From: Gilliamella sp. wkB7
GTDB taxonomy: Bacteria; Pseudomonadota; Gammaproteobacteria; Enterobacterales; Orbaceae
DNA: 64,000 bases
NCBI RefSeq assembly: GCF_001693435.1
Contig: NZ_CM004509.1
Span: 1,674,001-1,738,000 of the forward strand
Direction: 5' to 3'
The notes beneath the pieces were generated by a model. That model was given only the letters and a program-made list of their open reading frames with translations. It ran no database searches and was not told where the DNA came from. A program made the translations under genes and the position numbers. Position 1 is the stretch's first letter. Each line of letters opens with the position of its first letter. Below are positions 1 to 16,543 of the stretch, in pieces.

Positions 1-21
1 TTCATTTTAAAGGATAATCTC

Positions 22-267
22 ATGTCAAAAGGGCAGTCATTACAAGATCCTTATTTGAATTTGCTTCGTCGCGAGCATATTCCTGTATCAATTTATTTGG
101 TTAATGGTATTAAATTACAAGGTCAAATCGAATCATTCGATCAATTTGTTATATTACTAAAAAATACTGTAAGCCAAATGGTTTATAAACATGCTATCTC
201 AACAGTTGTACCATCAAGATCAATTTCTGGATTAGTATCTCAGCCAGAAGAGGAAAATGGAAACTGA
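22..267 (+). CDS. hfq: RNA chaperone Hfq
   Basis: Hexameric Sm-like RNA chaperone that pairs small RNAs with target mRNAs. The 81 residues match the Hfq core from the N-terminal SLQDPYLN segment through Sm1 ([16 protein letters not shown]) and the Sm2 signature ([11 protein letters not shown]). The C-terminal tail after about residue 70 is short and acidic (PEEENGN); E. coli Hfq has 102 residues, so the disordered tail is about 20 residues shorter. A good Shine-Dalgarno (AAAGGA) lies just upstream of the ATG. It heads the conserved hfq-hflX-hflK-hflC cluster, with hflX starting 21 bp downstream. The upstream neighbour (often miaA) is outside the window. Confidence 0.97.
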   Translation: MSKGQSLQDPYLNLLRREHIPVSIYLVNGIKLQGQIESFDQFVILLKNTVSQMVYKHAISTVVPSRSISGLVSQPEEENGN

Positions 268-288
268 TTAAATCAGCGGAGAAACTGA

Positions 289-1584
289 TTGTTTGAACGA
301 TATAAGGGCGGAGAATCTGCCTTATTAGTCCATGTTTTCCTTCCTCAAGAAAGCGATATCGAGGATCTAAAAGAGTTTGAAGTATTGGTTACTTCTGCTC
401 AAATAGAGATTCTCGATATTGTGACAACATCAAGAAAAAAACCTCAAGCCAAATATTTTATTGGTGAGGGTAAAGCTCTAGAAATTGCTGAAAAAGTTAA
501 AGAACTACAAGCTTCAGTCATTTTAGTTAATCATACATTGACACCTACTCAAGAACGGAATCTAGAAAAACTATGTGAATGTCGCGTTGTTGATCGAACT
601 GGTTTGATTTTAGATATTTTTGCTCAACGAGCAAGAACGCATGAAGGTAAATTACAAGTTGAATTAGCACAATTACAATATTTATCCACTCGTTTAGTTC
701 GCGGATGGACACATTTAGAACGACAAAAAGGTGGTATTGGTTTACGAGGACCAGGTGAAACACAGTTAGAAACCGATAGACGGTTGATTCGTCATAGAAT
801 TCAATTAATTTTATCAAGATTGGCTAAAGTAGAAAAACAACGTAACCAAAATCGTCAATCAAGAAATAAAGCAGATTTATCTACAGCATCTTTAGTTGGA
901 TATACCAATGCAGGTAAATCAACACTATTTAATGTTCTAACGAATGCCGATGTTTATGCGGCTGATCAGTTATTTGCTACACTTGATCCTACCTTAAGAA
1001 GGATTATAGTCGATGATGTAGGCGAAGTTGTTTTGGCTGATACCGTGGGTTTTATTCGTCACTTACCTCATGATCTGATTGCAGCTTTTAAAGCAACATT
1101 GTTAGAAACGCAAGAAGCCGCTTTATTGCTACATGTTATAGATGCGGCGGATCCTAATATGTTGGATAATATACATGCAGTAGAAGAAGTGCTATTTGAA
1201 ATTAATGCGCATGATATTCCAACACTGTTAGTAATGAATAAAATTGATTTAATTGAAGGTAGAGAGCCAAGTATTGATCGTGATGAAGAAGGAGTCCCAA
1301 TTCGTGTTTGGATTTCTGCTCAAAATGGTTTAGGATTAGATCTATTATTTATAGCATTAAAAGAAAGGCTTGCTAAACAAATTCAAGTTTGCCAGTTGAA
1401 TTTACCAGCTCATTTGGCAAAACTCAGAAGTCGTTTTTATCAGTTAAATGCAGTAGAACGTGAATTTATTAATGATGATGGTAGTTTTCGACTAAATGTG
1501 AGAATGCCTTCTATTGAATGGAATCGTCTCTGTAAACAGGAGCCAGATCTGTTATACTTAATTAATACGCAAAATAACAACTAA
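289..1584 (+). CDS. hflX: Ribosome-associated GTPase HflX
   Basis: Obg-HflX superfamily GTPase that binds the 50S subunit and splits or rescues stalled ribosomes. Seen in the 431-residue product: the N-terminal HflX domain ([28 protein letters not shown]), the glycine-rich linker [18 protein letters not shown], the P-loop GYTNAGKST at about residues 204-212, G3 DTVGF near 251 and G4 NKID near 316. The start codon is TTG: the protein then begins MFERYKGGE, aligning with the E. coli N-terminus (MFDRYDAGE), and a GGAGA Shine-Dalgarno sits upstream. No ATG fits this position. Likely cotranscribed with hfq. Confidence 0.95.
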   Translation: MFERYKGGESALLVHVFLPQESDIEDLKEFEVLVTSAQIEILDIVTTSRKKPQAKYFIGEGKALEIAEKVKELQASVILVNHTLTPTQERNLEKLCECRVVDRTGLILDIFAQRARTHEGKLQVELAQLQYLSTRLVRGWTHLERQKGGIGLRGPGETQLETDRRLIRHRIQLILSRLAKVEKQRNQNRQSRNKADLSTASLVGYTNAGKSTLFNVLTNADVYAADQLFATLDPTLRRIIVDDVGEVVLADTVGFIRHLPHDLIAAFKATLLETQEAALLLHVIDAADPNMLDNIHAVEEVLFEINAHDIPTLLVMNKIDLIEGREPSIDRDEEGVPIRVWISAQNGLGLDLLFIALKERLAKQIQVCQLNLPAHLAKLRSRFYQLNAVEREFINDDGSFRLNVRMPSIEWNRLCKQEPDLLYLINTQNNN

Positions 1585-1607
1585 TCGTTAAATGGAGCAT
1601 ATAAAAT

Positions 1608-2825
1608 ATGGCGTGGAATCAGCCCGGAAATAACGGACAAGATAACGATCCATGGGGAAGTAACAACAAAAAACCTTCCAATTCAACAAATGATATATTG
1701 GATAAAATTAAAGATTTTCTAAAGAAAGGTAATTTAGGCAATAACAATGGTGGTTCATCAAAAACTAAATTACCGATGAGTCCGTCAAAAATTTTTGCTA
1801 TAGCATTTATTGCTATAATTTTTATCTGGGGTCTAAGTGGGTTTTATACCATTAATCAAAGTCAGAGAGGCGTGATTACCCGCTTCGGTCAAGTTCAACC
1901 CGAAATTGTTCAACCTGGATTAAATTGGAAACCTACCTTAATCGATAAAGTCTATATTGTTGACACCCAAGGTACTCGAAATTTCAATGTTCAAGGCTTT
2001 ATTGTTACTACAGGTGAAAACCTTGTCTTTGTTGAGATGAATGTACAGTATCGTATCAGCAACCCATTAAAATATTTATTCAATGTTACTAATGTTGAAG
2101 ATAGCCTACGCCAAGCTGCAGATAGTGCTCTTCGAACCGCTGTGGGTAGCTCTAATATTGATGCTATCATTTCCGATGGTCGTTCAATTCTTGAAAGTAG
2201 CACCAGAGATGAACTCGTTAATGTAATAACCCATTATGATATGGGAATTAATATTGTTGATTTAAACTTCCAAGTAGCTCGTCCACCGGATGAGGTTCAA
2301 GATGCTTATGATGATGCAATTCGAGCTCAAGGCGATAGTGAACGTGAAATCAAGCAAGCAGAAGCAGATAAAGTCCAATTAGTTCAGCAAGCAGAAGGTA
2401 AATCAGCAAGAATTTTAGCTGATGCTAATGCCTATAAAGTCCGAGTAGAACTTGAAGCGGCAGGTGATGTTGCACGTTTTGAACAAATTTTACCGCAATA
2501 TAAAGCAGCTCCTGAAATAACTAAAGAGCGTTTATATATTGAAACGATGGAAAAAATATTAGAGAAAACTAATAAAGTCATTGTTAGTGATAAAAGCGGT
2601 AATTTAATGGTGTTACCATTAGAACAATTATTAAAAAATAAAAGCGAAAAAGTATCTACACCAACTGTAAATCAAAATAGTGACTATAATTTTAATATGC
2701 CAAGTTCTTCTGAAGCGATAAAAAGTATACCTCAAACAGCAAGTGAATCACAAAAAAGTGCTACAACAAGTAACAGTAGTTCTACTGGTAACACAGCAAG
2801 AACTATGCGAACTATGGGACAATAA
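1608..2825 (+). CDS. hflK: FtsH protease modulator HflK
   Basis: SPFH/prohibitin-family membrane protein that forms a large assembly with HflC around the FtsH protease. The 405-residue product has the expected Gly/Asn-rich cytoplasmic N-terminus (AWNQPGNNGQDNDPWG), one membrane segment at about residues 61-80 and a periplasmic SPFH domain (NQSQRGVITRFGQV...QPGLNWK), then a coiled-coil rich in Ala/Glu/Gln (about 230-300). The C-terminal 60 residues are low-complexity Ser/Thr/Asn. It precedes hflC by 11 bp, the usual order, so the two are translated from one message. Confidence 0.95.
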   Translation: MAWNQPGNNGQDNDPWGSNNKKPSNSTNDILDKIKDFLKKGNLGNNNGGSSKTKLPMSPSKIFAIAFIAIIFIWGLSGFYTINQSQRGVITRFGQVQPEIVQPGLNWKPTLIDKVYIVDTQGTRNFNVQGFIVTTGENLVFVEMNVQYRISNPLKYLFNVTNVEDSLRQAADSALRTAVGSSNIDAIISDGRSILESSTRDELVNVITHYDMGINIVDLNFQVARPPDEVQDAYDDAIRAQGDSEREIKQAEADKVQLVQQAEGKSARILADANAYKVRVELEAAGDVARFEQILPQYKAAPEITKERLYIETMEKILEKTNKVIVSDKSGNLMVLPLEQLLKNKSEKVSTPTVNQNSDYNFNMPSSSEAIKSIPQTASESQKSATTSNSSSTGNTARTMRTMGQ

Positions 2826-2836
2826 TAAGGAGAAAG

Positions 2837-5123
<2,287 letters not shown>

Positions 5124-5135
5124 TTTTAAATTAAG

Positions 5136-5168
5136 AAAAATCGGGATAATTATCCCGATTTTTTATTT
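5136..5168 (+). terminator. Rho-independent terminator after purA
   Basis: A perfect inverted repeat (AAAAATCGGGATAA / TTATCCCGATTTTT) followed by more T residues, 12 bp after the purA stop. It separates the hfq-purA block from purT. Confidence 0.9.
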
Positions 5169-5214
5169 TAAGCTAATTAACAAAGTATAATGATTAAACC
5201 TATAAGAGGATATT

Positions 5215-6396
5215 ATGACAAAAATAGGGACACCATTATCACCTAGTGCAACAAAAGTTTTACTTTGTGGTGCTGGAGAACTAGCAAAAGAAGTTGTGAT
5301 TGAATTACAACGATTAGGTTGTGAAGTTATTGCTGTTGATCGTTATGCTAATGCTCCTGCGATGCAAGTTGCACATCGTTATCATATAATCAATATGTTA
5401 GATGGTGATGAACTAAGAAACGTCATTGAAACTGAAAAACCTGATTATATTGTTCCTGAAATAGAAGCAATTGCTACTGATACCTTAGTTGAGATGGAAA
5501 AAAAAGGTTTTACTGTAATCCCAACGGCCAAAGCCACTCAATTAACAATGAATCGTGAAGGCATACGTCGCCTTGCGACTGAAAAATTAAAGTTACCGAC
5601 TTCACCTTATCGTTTCGCTGCAAATAAAACAGAATTTAAACAAGCTATAACAGAGATCGGTTTTCCTTGTTTTGTCAAACCAATTATGAGTTCTTCTGGT
5701 AAAGGTCAATCATTATTACGAAGTGAAGTGGATATTGATTCCTCATGGACCTATGCTCAAGAAGGCGGTCGAGCTGGTGAGGGAAAAGTAATAATAGAAG
5801 GCTTTGTGGATTTTGATTACGAAATTACCTTACTTACTGTCAAACATATCAATGGTATTTCATTCTGTGAACCTATCGGTCATCGTCAAGAAAAAGGGGA
5901 TTATCGAGAATCTTGGCAACCACAACAAATGTCTAATCAAGCCTTAAATCTAGCAAAAGAAATTGCAACGAAAATAACTGAAGCGCTAGGAGGACGAGGT
6001 TTATTTGGTGTGGAATTGTTTGTAAAAGGTGATCAAGTTTGGTTTAGTGAGGTTTCTCCTCGCCCACATGACACAGGTTTGGTGACATTAATATCTCAAA
6101 ACTTGTCCGAATTTGCATTGCACGCCAGAGCTATATTGGGATTACCTATTCCTAATATTGAACAATACGGCGCTGCAGCTTCAGCAGTGATTTTAGTAAA
6201 TGGTTCTTCAAAACAAGTTACATTTGCTAATTTAGAAAAAGCATTACAAGAACCACATACTGATATACGTTTATTTGGTAAACCTGAAGTAGAGGGTGTA
6301 AGACGAATGGGAGTCGTATTGGCGAAAGCCGAAACGAATTCCGAAGCGGTAAATAAAGCAGTAAATGCAGTTAAACAACTCAAAATAACGCTATAA
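5215..6396 (+). CDS. purT: Formate-dependent GAR transformylase
   Basis: ATP-grasp enzyme that uses formate and ATP to formylate glycinamide ribonucleotide, the folate-independent route in purine synthesis. The 393 residues match the family length (392 in E. coli). Visible features: N-terminal nucleotide fold ([20 protein letters not shown]), substrate segment [19 protein letters not shown]-grasp stretch [15 protein letters not shown] and the metal/ATP carboxylates around [35 protein letters not shown] supplies the Shine-Dalgarno. It stands alone between the purA terminator and the rRNA promoter; no terminator of its own is evident. Confidence 0.95.
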   Translation: MTKIGTPLSPSATKVLLCGAGELAKEVVIELQRLGCEVIAVDRYANAPAMQVAHRYHIINMLDGDELRNVIETEKPDYIVPEIEAIATDTLVEMEKKGFTVIPTAKATQLTMNREGIRRLATEKLKLPTSPYRFAANKTEFKQAITEIGFPCFVKPIMSSSGKGQSLLRSEVDIDSSWTYAQEGGRAGEGKVIIEGFVDFDYEITLLTVKHINGISFCEPIGHRQEKGDYRESWQPQQMSNQALNLAKEIATKITEALGGRGLFGVELFVKGDQVWFSEVSPRPHDTGLVTLISQNLSEFALHARAILGLPIPNIEQYGAAASAVILVNGSSKQVTFANLEKALQEPHTDIRLFGKPEVEGVRRMGVVLAKAETNSEAVNKAVNAVKQLKITL

Positions 6397-6698
6397 CGCA
6401 CTATTTTGAATAAAAAGCAACCAATCAATCCAAAAATAGCAAAATTTCTAAAATAGGGGTTGACGAGTGCAAGTGAAGTGAGTAACATACGCAACCCTTG
6501 AGACAGCAAACTAAATAACAAAACATTTAGTTAACTTAAAAAAGCTGTCAGCTCTTTAAAAAGAAGAAACAGACAATCTGTGTGGGCACTTGCGAGACGA
6601 AAGATTAAAGTCTACGGACTAAAAAAATTAAGTCTTGATAAGTGACACTGAAGATTCATTTGAATTATGTCAGAGACAGTTATTGAGCATCAAACTTT
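6397..6698 (+). promoter_or_regulatory. rRNA operon promoter and leader region
   Basis: This 302-bp stretch has no gene. It holds an AT-rich UP-like tract (about 6430-6455), a promoter (6460-6488), a boxA-like antitermination element GCTCTTTAAAAA at about 6551-6562, and the 5' arm of the 16S processing stem at about 6569-6596. That arm is nearly complementary to 8243-8270 just after 16S, the expected RNase III substrate. Confidence 0.75.
6460..6488 (+). promoter_or_regulatory. Probable rrn sigma-70 promoter
   Basis: TTGACG (6460-6465) and TAACAT (6483-6488) are separated by exactly 17 bp, about 210 bp before 16S. The sequence after the -10 (ACGCAACCC) is the only C-rich stretch nearby and resembles a stringent-control discriminator. 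Assigned by eye. Confidence 0.6.
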
Positions 6699-8235
<1,537 letters not shown>

Positions 8236-8291
8236 CGAAGAGCTCGTAAGTGTTCACACAGATTGTTTGTTAAGAAAAGAGTCACTTTATT

Positions 8292-8368
<77 letters not shown>

Positions 8369-8425
8369 ATTCAACTTAATTTTTGCTGATTTTGGCTTTA
8401 ACGGGTTGAAGAAGTGAAATAAAAT

Positions 8426-8501
8426 GGGGCTATAGCTCAGCTGGGAGAGCGCCTGCCTTGCACGCAGGAGGCCAGCGGTTCGATCCCGCTTAGCTCCACC
8501 A
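8426..8501 (+). tRNA. tRNA-Ala (anticodon TGC)
   Basis: A 76-nt cloverleaf, second tRNA of the spacer, with anticodon TGC at 8459-8461, T-loop GGTTCGATCCC and encoded CCA end. The Ile-Ala spacer pair is the common arrangement in this class. Confidence 0.97.
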
Positions 8502-8581
8502 TTAAAGAAGTCTCTTTTTAAATTAAATTATGTTTGTATTTACTTGAAGTCGCGAGATGGTAAAGTGAATAGAAGTATAAA

Positions 8582-8593
8582 GCTCTTTAACAA
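8582..8593 (+). promoter_or_regulatory. boxA antitermination element before 23S
   Basis: GCTCTTTAACAA matches the E. coli rrn boxA core exactly. It lies in the 16S-23S spacer, where a second boxA re-arms the antitermination complex. Confidence 0.75.
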
Positions 8594-8716
8594 TTAGGAA
8601 CAAGCTGAAAGAAACGAGTTCTCGTTTTTATGTTGAGCTGATGTATGAAGATATGTTGGTTTGGTATAAGAAAGAGAAAAAAGCGTAATGAAAACCAAGA
8701 CAACTGTGAGTTGTAA

Positions 8717-11615
<2,899 letters not shown>

Positions 11616-11741
11616 ACAACTCGGAGTTGTTTTGGATACGCGAGTAGTTGATTATGAGATAATCGAACAGTTTGTTCCGGATTGAGAGATGAGTGCAGAT
11701 ATGAGATAATGCACTGATTGAGAGAAAGAGAAGACAGAATA

Positions 11742-11860
11742 TGTCTGGCGGTAATAGCGCGGTGGTCCCACCTGACCCCATGCCGAACTCAGAAGTGAAA
11801 CGCCGAAGTGCCGATGGTAGTGTGGGTATTACCCATGTGAGAGTAGGGAGCCGCCAGACT
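11742..11860 (+). rRNA. rrf: 5S ribosomal RNA
   Basis: About 119 nt. TGTCTGGCGG pairs with CCGCCAGAC at the 3' end, and the conserved core GGTCCCACCTGACCCCATGC is present. Single 5S copy; no extra tRNA follows it. Confidence 0.96.
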
Positions 11861-11875
11861 TTTAAATATAGAGAG

Positions 11876-11903
11876 AGCCCAGCAGGAATGCTGGGCTTTT
11901 TTG
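11876..11903 (+). terminator. Terminator of the rRNA operon
   Basis: Stem AGCCCAGCA / TGCTGGGCT with a GGAA loop followed by six T residues, immediately after 5S. Confidence 0.92.
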
Positions 11904-12031
11904 CATATAGAGATTAAAAAACTGACTGAAATTTATATAAGATGCTATGTTTAGTATATGGCTAAATAATAATTCATTTAGTATATAATAAGTTTAGCAT
12001 GATATTGAAACTAAAGTTAAAGCAGGATGAG

Positions 12032-12592
12032 ATGCACTCATTAATAGCCTTTAATAAACCCTTTAATGTCACAACTCAGTTTTCACCTCATGAAAAGTAT
12101 CAGACATTAAAAGATTTTATAAAATTACCAAAATTTTATCCGGCTGGACGTTTAGATACTGATAGCGAAGGATTGTTATTATTAACAAATGATGGTAAAT
12201 TACAAGCTAAAATCAGCTCACCAAAATTTAAATTGCCAAAAACCTACTGGGTACAAGTTGAAGGTTCAATTAACCAACAAGCGATAGATCAACTAAGAAA
12301 AGGTATTCAGTTAAAGGAATTTTATACAGCGCCAGCTATAGTAGATTTTCTAGATGAGCCATTGCTCCTATGGAAAAGAGTTCCTCCTATTCGCGAACGT
12401 AAAACAATACCCACATCATGGATAAGTATTACTATCACTGAAGGAAAGAATCGCCAAGTTAGGCGAATGTGTGCAGCAGTGGGTTTTCCTTGTTTACGAC
12501 TAATTAGAGTTCAAATTGGCAAATATAATTTATTTACTCACCAATTACCATTAGGTGAATGGTGTCATATTAAAACTTCGGATCTTTATTGA
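12032..12592 (+). CDS. rluE: 23S rRNA pseudouridine(2457) synthase
   Basis: RsuA/RluE-type pseudouridine synthase. The catalytic aspartate lies in the family motif AGRLDTDSEGLLLLTNDG. The C-terminal PPIRERKTIPTSW and ITEGKNRQVRRMCAAVGFPCLRLIR are characteristic of RluE rather than RsuA. No S4 domain is present, as in E. coli RluE. An upstream in-frame ATG at 11999 exists, but 12032 is preferred because AGGA sits just ahead of it and the protein then begins MHSLIAFNKPFNV like its homologues (186 residues). It is monocistronic, with an AT-rich gap before ftsY. Confidence 0.9.
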   Translation: MHSLIAFNKPFNVTTQFSPHEKYQTLKDFIKLPKFYPAGRLDTDSEGLLLLTNDGKLQAKISSPKFKLPKTYWVQVEGSINQQAIDQLRKGIQLKEFYTAPAIVDFLDEPLLLWKRVPPIRERKTIPTSWISITITEGKNRQVRRMCAAVGFPCLRLIRVQIGKYNLFTHQLPLGEWCHIKTSDLY

Positions 12593-12757
12593 TAATTATT
12601 TTTAATTATTCTTTATAGATAACGTATCATTCATTTTATAATTTAATAAAATGAGCAAAATAGATTAATAATGTTATTCCTTTTATTTGAATACATTGGG
12701 CTTTATTTTAAAATAATATAAAATGATCACTTATGATTGTCATGGGATAAACAATTT

Positions 12758-13696
12758 ATGGTTGAACAAAAAAAAGAAGGATTTTTTTCTCGTTTGAAAA
12801 AAGGACTTTTTAAAACAAAACAGAATATAGGATCTGGATTCCTTAATTTATTTAGAGGAAAAAAGATTGATGATGCACTATTTGAAGAATTAGAAGAACA
12901 ATTGCTTATCGCTGATGTAGGTTTTGATACAACACAAAAGATTATTAGTACATTAACTCAACATGCTTCAAGAAAAGAGCTAAAAGATGCAGATGCATTA
13001 CACGAGCTTTTAAAACAAGAAATGAAATCTATTTTAGACGGAGTCGATAAACCACTTAATATAGATAATCATAAACCATTTGTTATTTTAATGGTTGGTG
13101 TTAATGGTGTTGGTAAAACAACAACTATTGGTAAATTAGCTCGTCAGTTTCAACAACAAGGCAAATCAGTTATGCTGGCTGCTGGCGATACTTTTCGTGC
13201 TGCAGCTGTAGAACAATTACAAGTGTGGGGTGAACGTAATAATATTCCTGTTATTGCTCAACATACTAATGCGGATTCAGCATCAGTCATTTTTGATGCT
13301 ATACAAGCAGCAAAAGCCAAAAAAATAGATGTATTAATTGCGGATACAGCAGGTCGTTTACAAAATAAATCTCATTTAATGGATGAATTAAAAAAAATAG
13401 TGCGTGTAATTAAAAAGCAAGATGAAACGGCACCACATGAAATTATGTTAACGATTGATGCAGGTACAGGACAAAATGCTATCAGCCAAACAAAATTATT
13501 TAATGAGGCGGTTGGTGTTACAGGAATGGCATTAACTAAATTAGATGGAACAGCAAAAGGTGGTATTATTTTTAGTATTGCCGATCAGTTCAATATACCT
13601 ATTCGTTATATTGGGGTCGGTGAAAAAATTGAAGATTTAAGACCTTTTGTTGCCGATGATTTTATTAATGCTCTGTTTGATCAAACAGAAGAGTAA
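12758..13696 (+). CDS. ftsY: Signal recognition particle receptor FtsY
   Basis: SRP-receptor GTPase that delivers nascent membrane-protein ribosomes to the translocon. The NG domain is complete: N-domain FEELEEQLLIADVG, P-loop GVNGVGKTTTIGKLA, DTFRAAAVEQL, DTAGRLQNKSHLMDEL and TKLDGTAKGG. With the ATG at 12758 it has 312 residues; a TTG start at 12737 would add seven. The long acidic N-terminal A domain of E. coli FtsY (497 residues) is missing, leaving only a short basic lead (FFSRLKKGLFKTKQ). First gene of the conserved ftsY-ftsE-ftsX run. Confidence 0.95.
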   Translation: MVEQKKEGFFSRLKKGLFKTKQNIGSGFLNLFRGKKIDDALFEELEEQLLIADVGFDTTQKIISTLTQHASRKELKDADALHELLKQEMKSILDGVDKPLNIDNHKPFVILMVGVNGVGKTTTIGKLARQFQQQGKSVMLAAGDTFRAAAVEQLQVWGERNNIPVIAQHTNADSASVIFDAIQAAKAKKIDVLIADTAGRLQNKSHLMDELKKIVRVIKKQDETAPHEIMLTIDAGTGQNAISQTKLFNEAVGVTGMALTKLDGTAKGGIIFSIADQFNIPIRYIGVGEKIEDLRPFVADDFINALFDQTEE

Positions 13697-13702
13697 AAAA
13701 TA

Positions 13703-14362
13703 ATGATCCAATTTCAACGTGTAAGTAAAGTTTATTCTGGCGGGAAACCAGCATTACAAAATATAACCTTTACTTTATTACCCGGAGAAATGGCATTTTT
13801 AACCGGTCATTCTGGTGCAGGTAAAAGCACCTTAATGCGACTAATTTGTGGATTAGAAAAAGCGAATGATGGCAAAGTTTTATTAAATGGTATTGATGTT
13901 TCAAGTTTAAAACGACAAGAAATGCCATTTTTACGTCGTACCATTGGTATGATTTTTCAAGATCATCAACTACTAATGGATCATACCGTTTATGATAACG
14001 TTGCTATTCCATTAATTATTTTAGGAAAATCACCTGAAGAAATTCGTCGACGAGTTTCTGCCTCATTGGATAAAGTTGGATTGTTAAATAAAATGAAATT
14101 TTATCCAATACAATTATCTGGTGGTGAGCAACAACGTGTCGGGATTGCTCGAGCAATTGTAAATCATCCTAATGTCCTACTTGCTGATGAACCCACAGGA
14201 AATTTGGATGATAAACTTTCAAAAGACATTTTAAAACTATTTGAGGAGTTTAATCAAACTGGGGTAACTGTCTTGATGGCGACCCACAATATGACGCTTA
14301 TTCGCCATAAACAACATCGTATATTGCATTTAAATCAAGGGCATTTAGAGGTTAAAAATTAA
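13703..14362 (+). CDS. ftsE: Cell division ATP-binding protein FtsE
   Basis: ABC-type ATPase that, with FtsX, controls periplasmic peptidoglycan hydrolase activation at the septum. The 219 residues have Walker A GHSGAGKST, Q-loop MIFQDHQLL, signature LSGGEQQRVGIARAI and Walker B LLADEPTGNLD followed by the H-loop ATHN. It starts 6 bp after ftsY and ends 2 bp before ftsX, so the three are almost certainly one operon. Confidence 0.96.
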   Translation: MIQFQRVSKVYSGGKPALQNITFTLLPGEMAFLTGHSGAGKSTLMRLICGLEKANDGKVLLNGIDVSSLKRQEMPFLRRTIGMIFQDHQLLMDHTVYDNVAIPLIILGKSPEEIRRRVSASLDKVGLLNKMKFYPIQLSGGEQQRVGIARAIVNHPNVLLADEPTGNLDDKLSKDILKLFEEFNQTGVTVLMATHNMTLIRHKQHRILHLNQGHLEVKN

Positions 14363-14364
14363 TA

Positions 14365-15333
14365 ATGAGCGCTAATATTAAACCGAATAAATCCAATGGA
14401 AAAGATAGCAATATTTTTTTTTGTCATTGGAGAAGGCAAATTGGTTATGCTTGGCGTAATACCTTTAATAATTTCACTCAACATATTTTTGCTTCATTAC
14501 TGACAGTTTTTGTTATTGCGATTTCAATAACATTACCAACGATTAGCTATCTACTTTGGAAAAATGCTAATCACGCTTCGAATCAGTGGTACCCAACGCC
14601 AAATTTAACTGTTTACATAAATAAGGAATTAACTTCAACACAAACCACAGAATTGATTTCTAAGCTTAAATCTTATCCTGAAGTTGAAAAAATTGAATAT
14701 CTTTCCCGAGAGCAAACAAAAGAAGAATTTAAAACGTGGTCTGGATTTGGCAACGCGCTCGATCTTCTGGATGAAAATCCGTTACCAGCAGTAACAATTA
14801 TTATTCCAAAAGAAGAAGCAAAACAAACCGCTACATTGCATGCTTTTCAGTCCAAATTACTAGAGATTAAAGGGATTGATGATGTTCAACTTGACGATAG
14901 TTGGTTTACTCGATTAACTGCATTGACCGATATGGTAAAATCCATCGTGTGGATAATTTCGATATTTATGATTGGTGCTGTTTCGCTTGTCATAGGAAAT
15001 AGTATTCGATTAAACATTTTTGCTCGTAGACAAGTTATTGTAGTGATGCAATTGATTGGGGCAACTGAAGGTTTTATATTACGTCCATTTTTGTATAATG
15101 GTATATTGATTGGATTTATTAGTGCAATTTTTGCGTTGATTTTATCAGAAGTATTTATTTTTCAAATAGATTCAATTATATTACGTGTTTCTGCTATTTT
15201 TGGTACAAAATTTATACTTAAAGGACTTTCATGGGACGAAAGTATACTAATTGTATTGTTCTCTATGATTCTTGGTTGGTTTTCTGCACTGGTATCGACT
15301 AAGAAATATTTAAAAACGATGCACATTGCTTAA
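14365..15333 (+). CDS. ftsX: Cell division protein FtsX
   Basis: Membrane partner of FtsE. The 322 residues show a cytoplasmic N-terminus, a first membrane helix near residues 35-60, a large periplasmic loop (about 70-190) with the family segment YPEVEKIEYLSREQ, and three further helices in the C-terminal half (MacB-like FtsX domain). Length and topology are normal for gammaproteobacteria. Last gene before the rpoH promoter region. Confidence 0.94.
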   Translation: MSANIKPNKSNGKDSNIFFCHWRRQIGYAWRNTFNNFTQHIFASLLTVFVIAISITLPTISYLLWKNANHASNQWYPTPNLTVYINKELTSTQTTELISKLKSYPEVEKIEYLSREQTKEEFKTWSGFGNALDLLDENPLPAVTIIIPKEEAKQTATLHAFQSKLLEIKGIDDVQLDDSWFTRLTALTDMVKSIVWIISIFMIGAVSLVIGNSIRLNIFARRQVIVVMQLIGATEGFILRPFLYNGILIGFISAIFALILSEVFIFQIDSIILRVSAIFGTKFILKGLSWDESILIVLFSMILGWFSALVSTKKYLKTMHIA

Positions 15334-15372
15334 TTATTTAAGTATAGTTTTTATTATTAAATTAATAATAAA

Positions 15373-15388
15373 TGTGAACTAAATCACA
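15373..15388. promoter_or_regulatory. CRP-type site upstream of rpoH
   Basis: TGTGAACTAAATCACA fits the CRP consensus TGTGA-N6-TCACA in both half-sites. It is centred about 90 bp before the rpoH start. In E. coli one of the rpoH promoters is cAMP-CRP dependent, so the context is right; function here is inferred. Confidence 0.65.
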
Positions 15389-15469
15389 TTTTAGTGGTCT
15401 AATATTACAGTTATATTGTTGCCATTATGAATAAGCGACAAAACTAGTTTAAATTAAGGAGGGAGTTAA

Positions 15470-16330
15470 ATGAGTACTGATTTAAAAATGCAAGTAGGTG
15501 CTTTAATCCCACAAGGAAATATTGAATCATATCTTCGTATGATTAATACTTATCCAATGTTAACTGCAGAGGAAGAAAAATCATTAGGCGAAAAACTTTA
15601 TTATCATGATGATGTTGATGCTGCAAAACAATTAATTTTATCACATTTACGTTTTGTTGCGCACATTGCTCGTGGTTATGCTGGTTATGGTTTACCTCAA
15701 GCAGATTTAATTCAAGAAGGTAATATTGGTTTAATGAAAGCGGTTCGTCGCTTTAACCCTGAAATGGGGGTTCGCCTAGTTTCATTTGCTGTGCATTGGA
15801 TAAAAGCTGAAATACATGAATATGTCTTAAAAAATTGGCGTATTGTTAAAGTTGCAACTACAAAAGCACAAAGAAAGTTATTCTTCAATCTAAGAAAAAA
15901 TAAACAACGTTTAGGTTGGTTTAATAGTGCTGAAGTGGATATGGTTGCTGATGAACTTGGTGTAAGTCGTAAAGATGTTCTAGAGATGGAATCGCGCATG
16001 TCAGCACAAGACATGTCATTTGATATTGATAATGATGATGACGACAATTCAATTGTTGCACCAGCACTGTATTTAGAAGATAGTAATTCTGATTTTTCAA
16101 AATCAATTGAAAATGATAATTGGGAGAATGATGCAACCGATAAGCTACATGATGCCTTGTCTCAATTAGACGAACGTAGCCAAGATATTATTAAAGCCCG
16201 TTGGTTAGATGCTGATGATAGTAAATCAACACTGCAAGTATTGGCTGACAAATACAGCGTTTCTGCCGAACGTATTCGCCAACTCGAAAAAAATGCGATG
16301 AAAAAACTAAGAATTGCTATAGAAGCATAA
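15470..16330 (+). CDS. rpoH: RNA polymerase sigma-32 factor
   Basis: Heat-shock sigma factor. The 286 residues (284 in E. coli) include region 2 ([37 protein letters not shown]), the RpoH box ([15 protein letters not shown]) and region 4 with the helix-turn-helix near the C-terminus ([23 protein letters not shown]). The Shine-Dalgarno is unusually strong: TAAGGAGG at 15455-15462, 7 bp before the ATG. It follows ftsX as in E. coli, has its own promoter region, and ends at a strong terminator. A sigma-32 promoter appears ahead of dnaK in this window. Confidence 0.97.
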   Translation: MSTDLKMQVGALIPQGNIESYLRMINTYPMLTAEEEKSLGEKLYYHDDVDAAKQLILSHLRFVAHIARGYAGYGLPQADLIQEGNIGLMKAVRRFNPEMGVRLVSFAVHWIKAEIHEYVLKNWRIVKVATTKAQRKLFFNLRKNKQRLGWFNSAEVDMVADELGVSRKDVLEMESRMSAQDMSFDIDNDDDDNSIVAPALYLEDSNSDFSKSIENDNWENDATDKLHDALSQLDERSQDIIKARWLDADDSKSTLQVLADKYSVSAERIRQLEKNAMKKLRIAIEA

Positions 16331-16353
16331 TTGATTTTTATTAATAATAAATA

Positions 16354-16386
16354 AGCCCTACTTTGGTTAAAAGTAGGGCTTTTTTT
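16354..16386 (+). terminator. Terminator of rpoH
   Basis: AGCCCTACTTT / AAAGTAGGGCT stem with a short loop, followed by seven T residues, about 25 bp after the stop. Confidence 0.93.
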
Positions 16387-16543
16387 GTAATCTAAATTTA
16401 ATTTATCTGTTTAATAAAAAGGATAATAATAGTTTTTATTATTTTATAATAATAAAAAATTATCGTTTTATTTTAATTTATTGTTGTTTTATATCTTTGG
16501 AAGTGATAAGCTGTGTTTAATTTTTATACATAAGGAAATAAAA

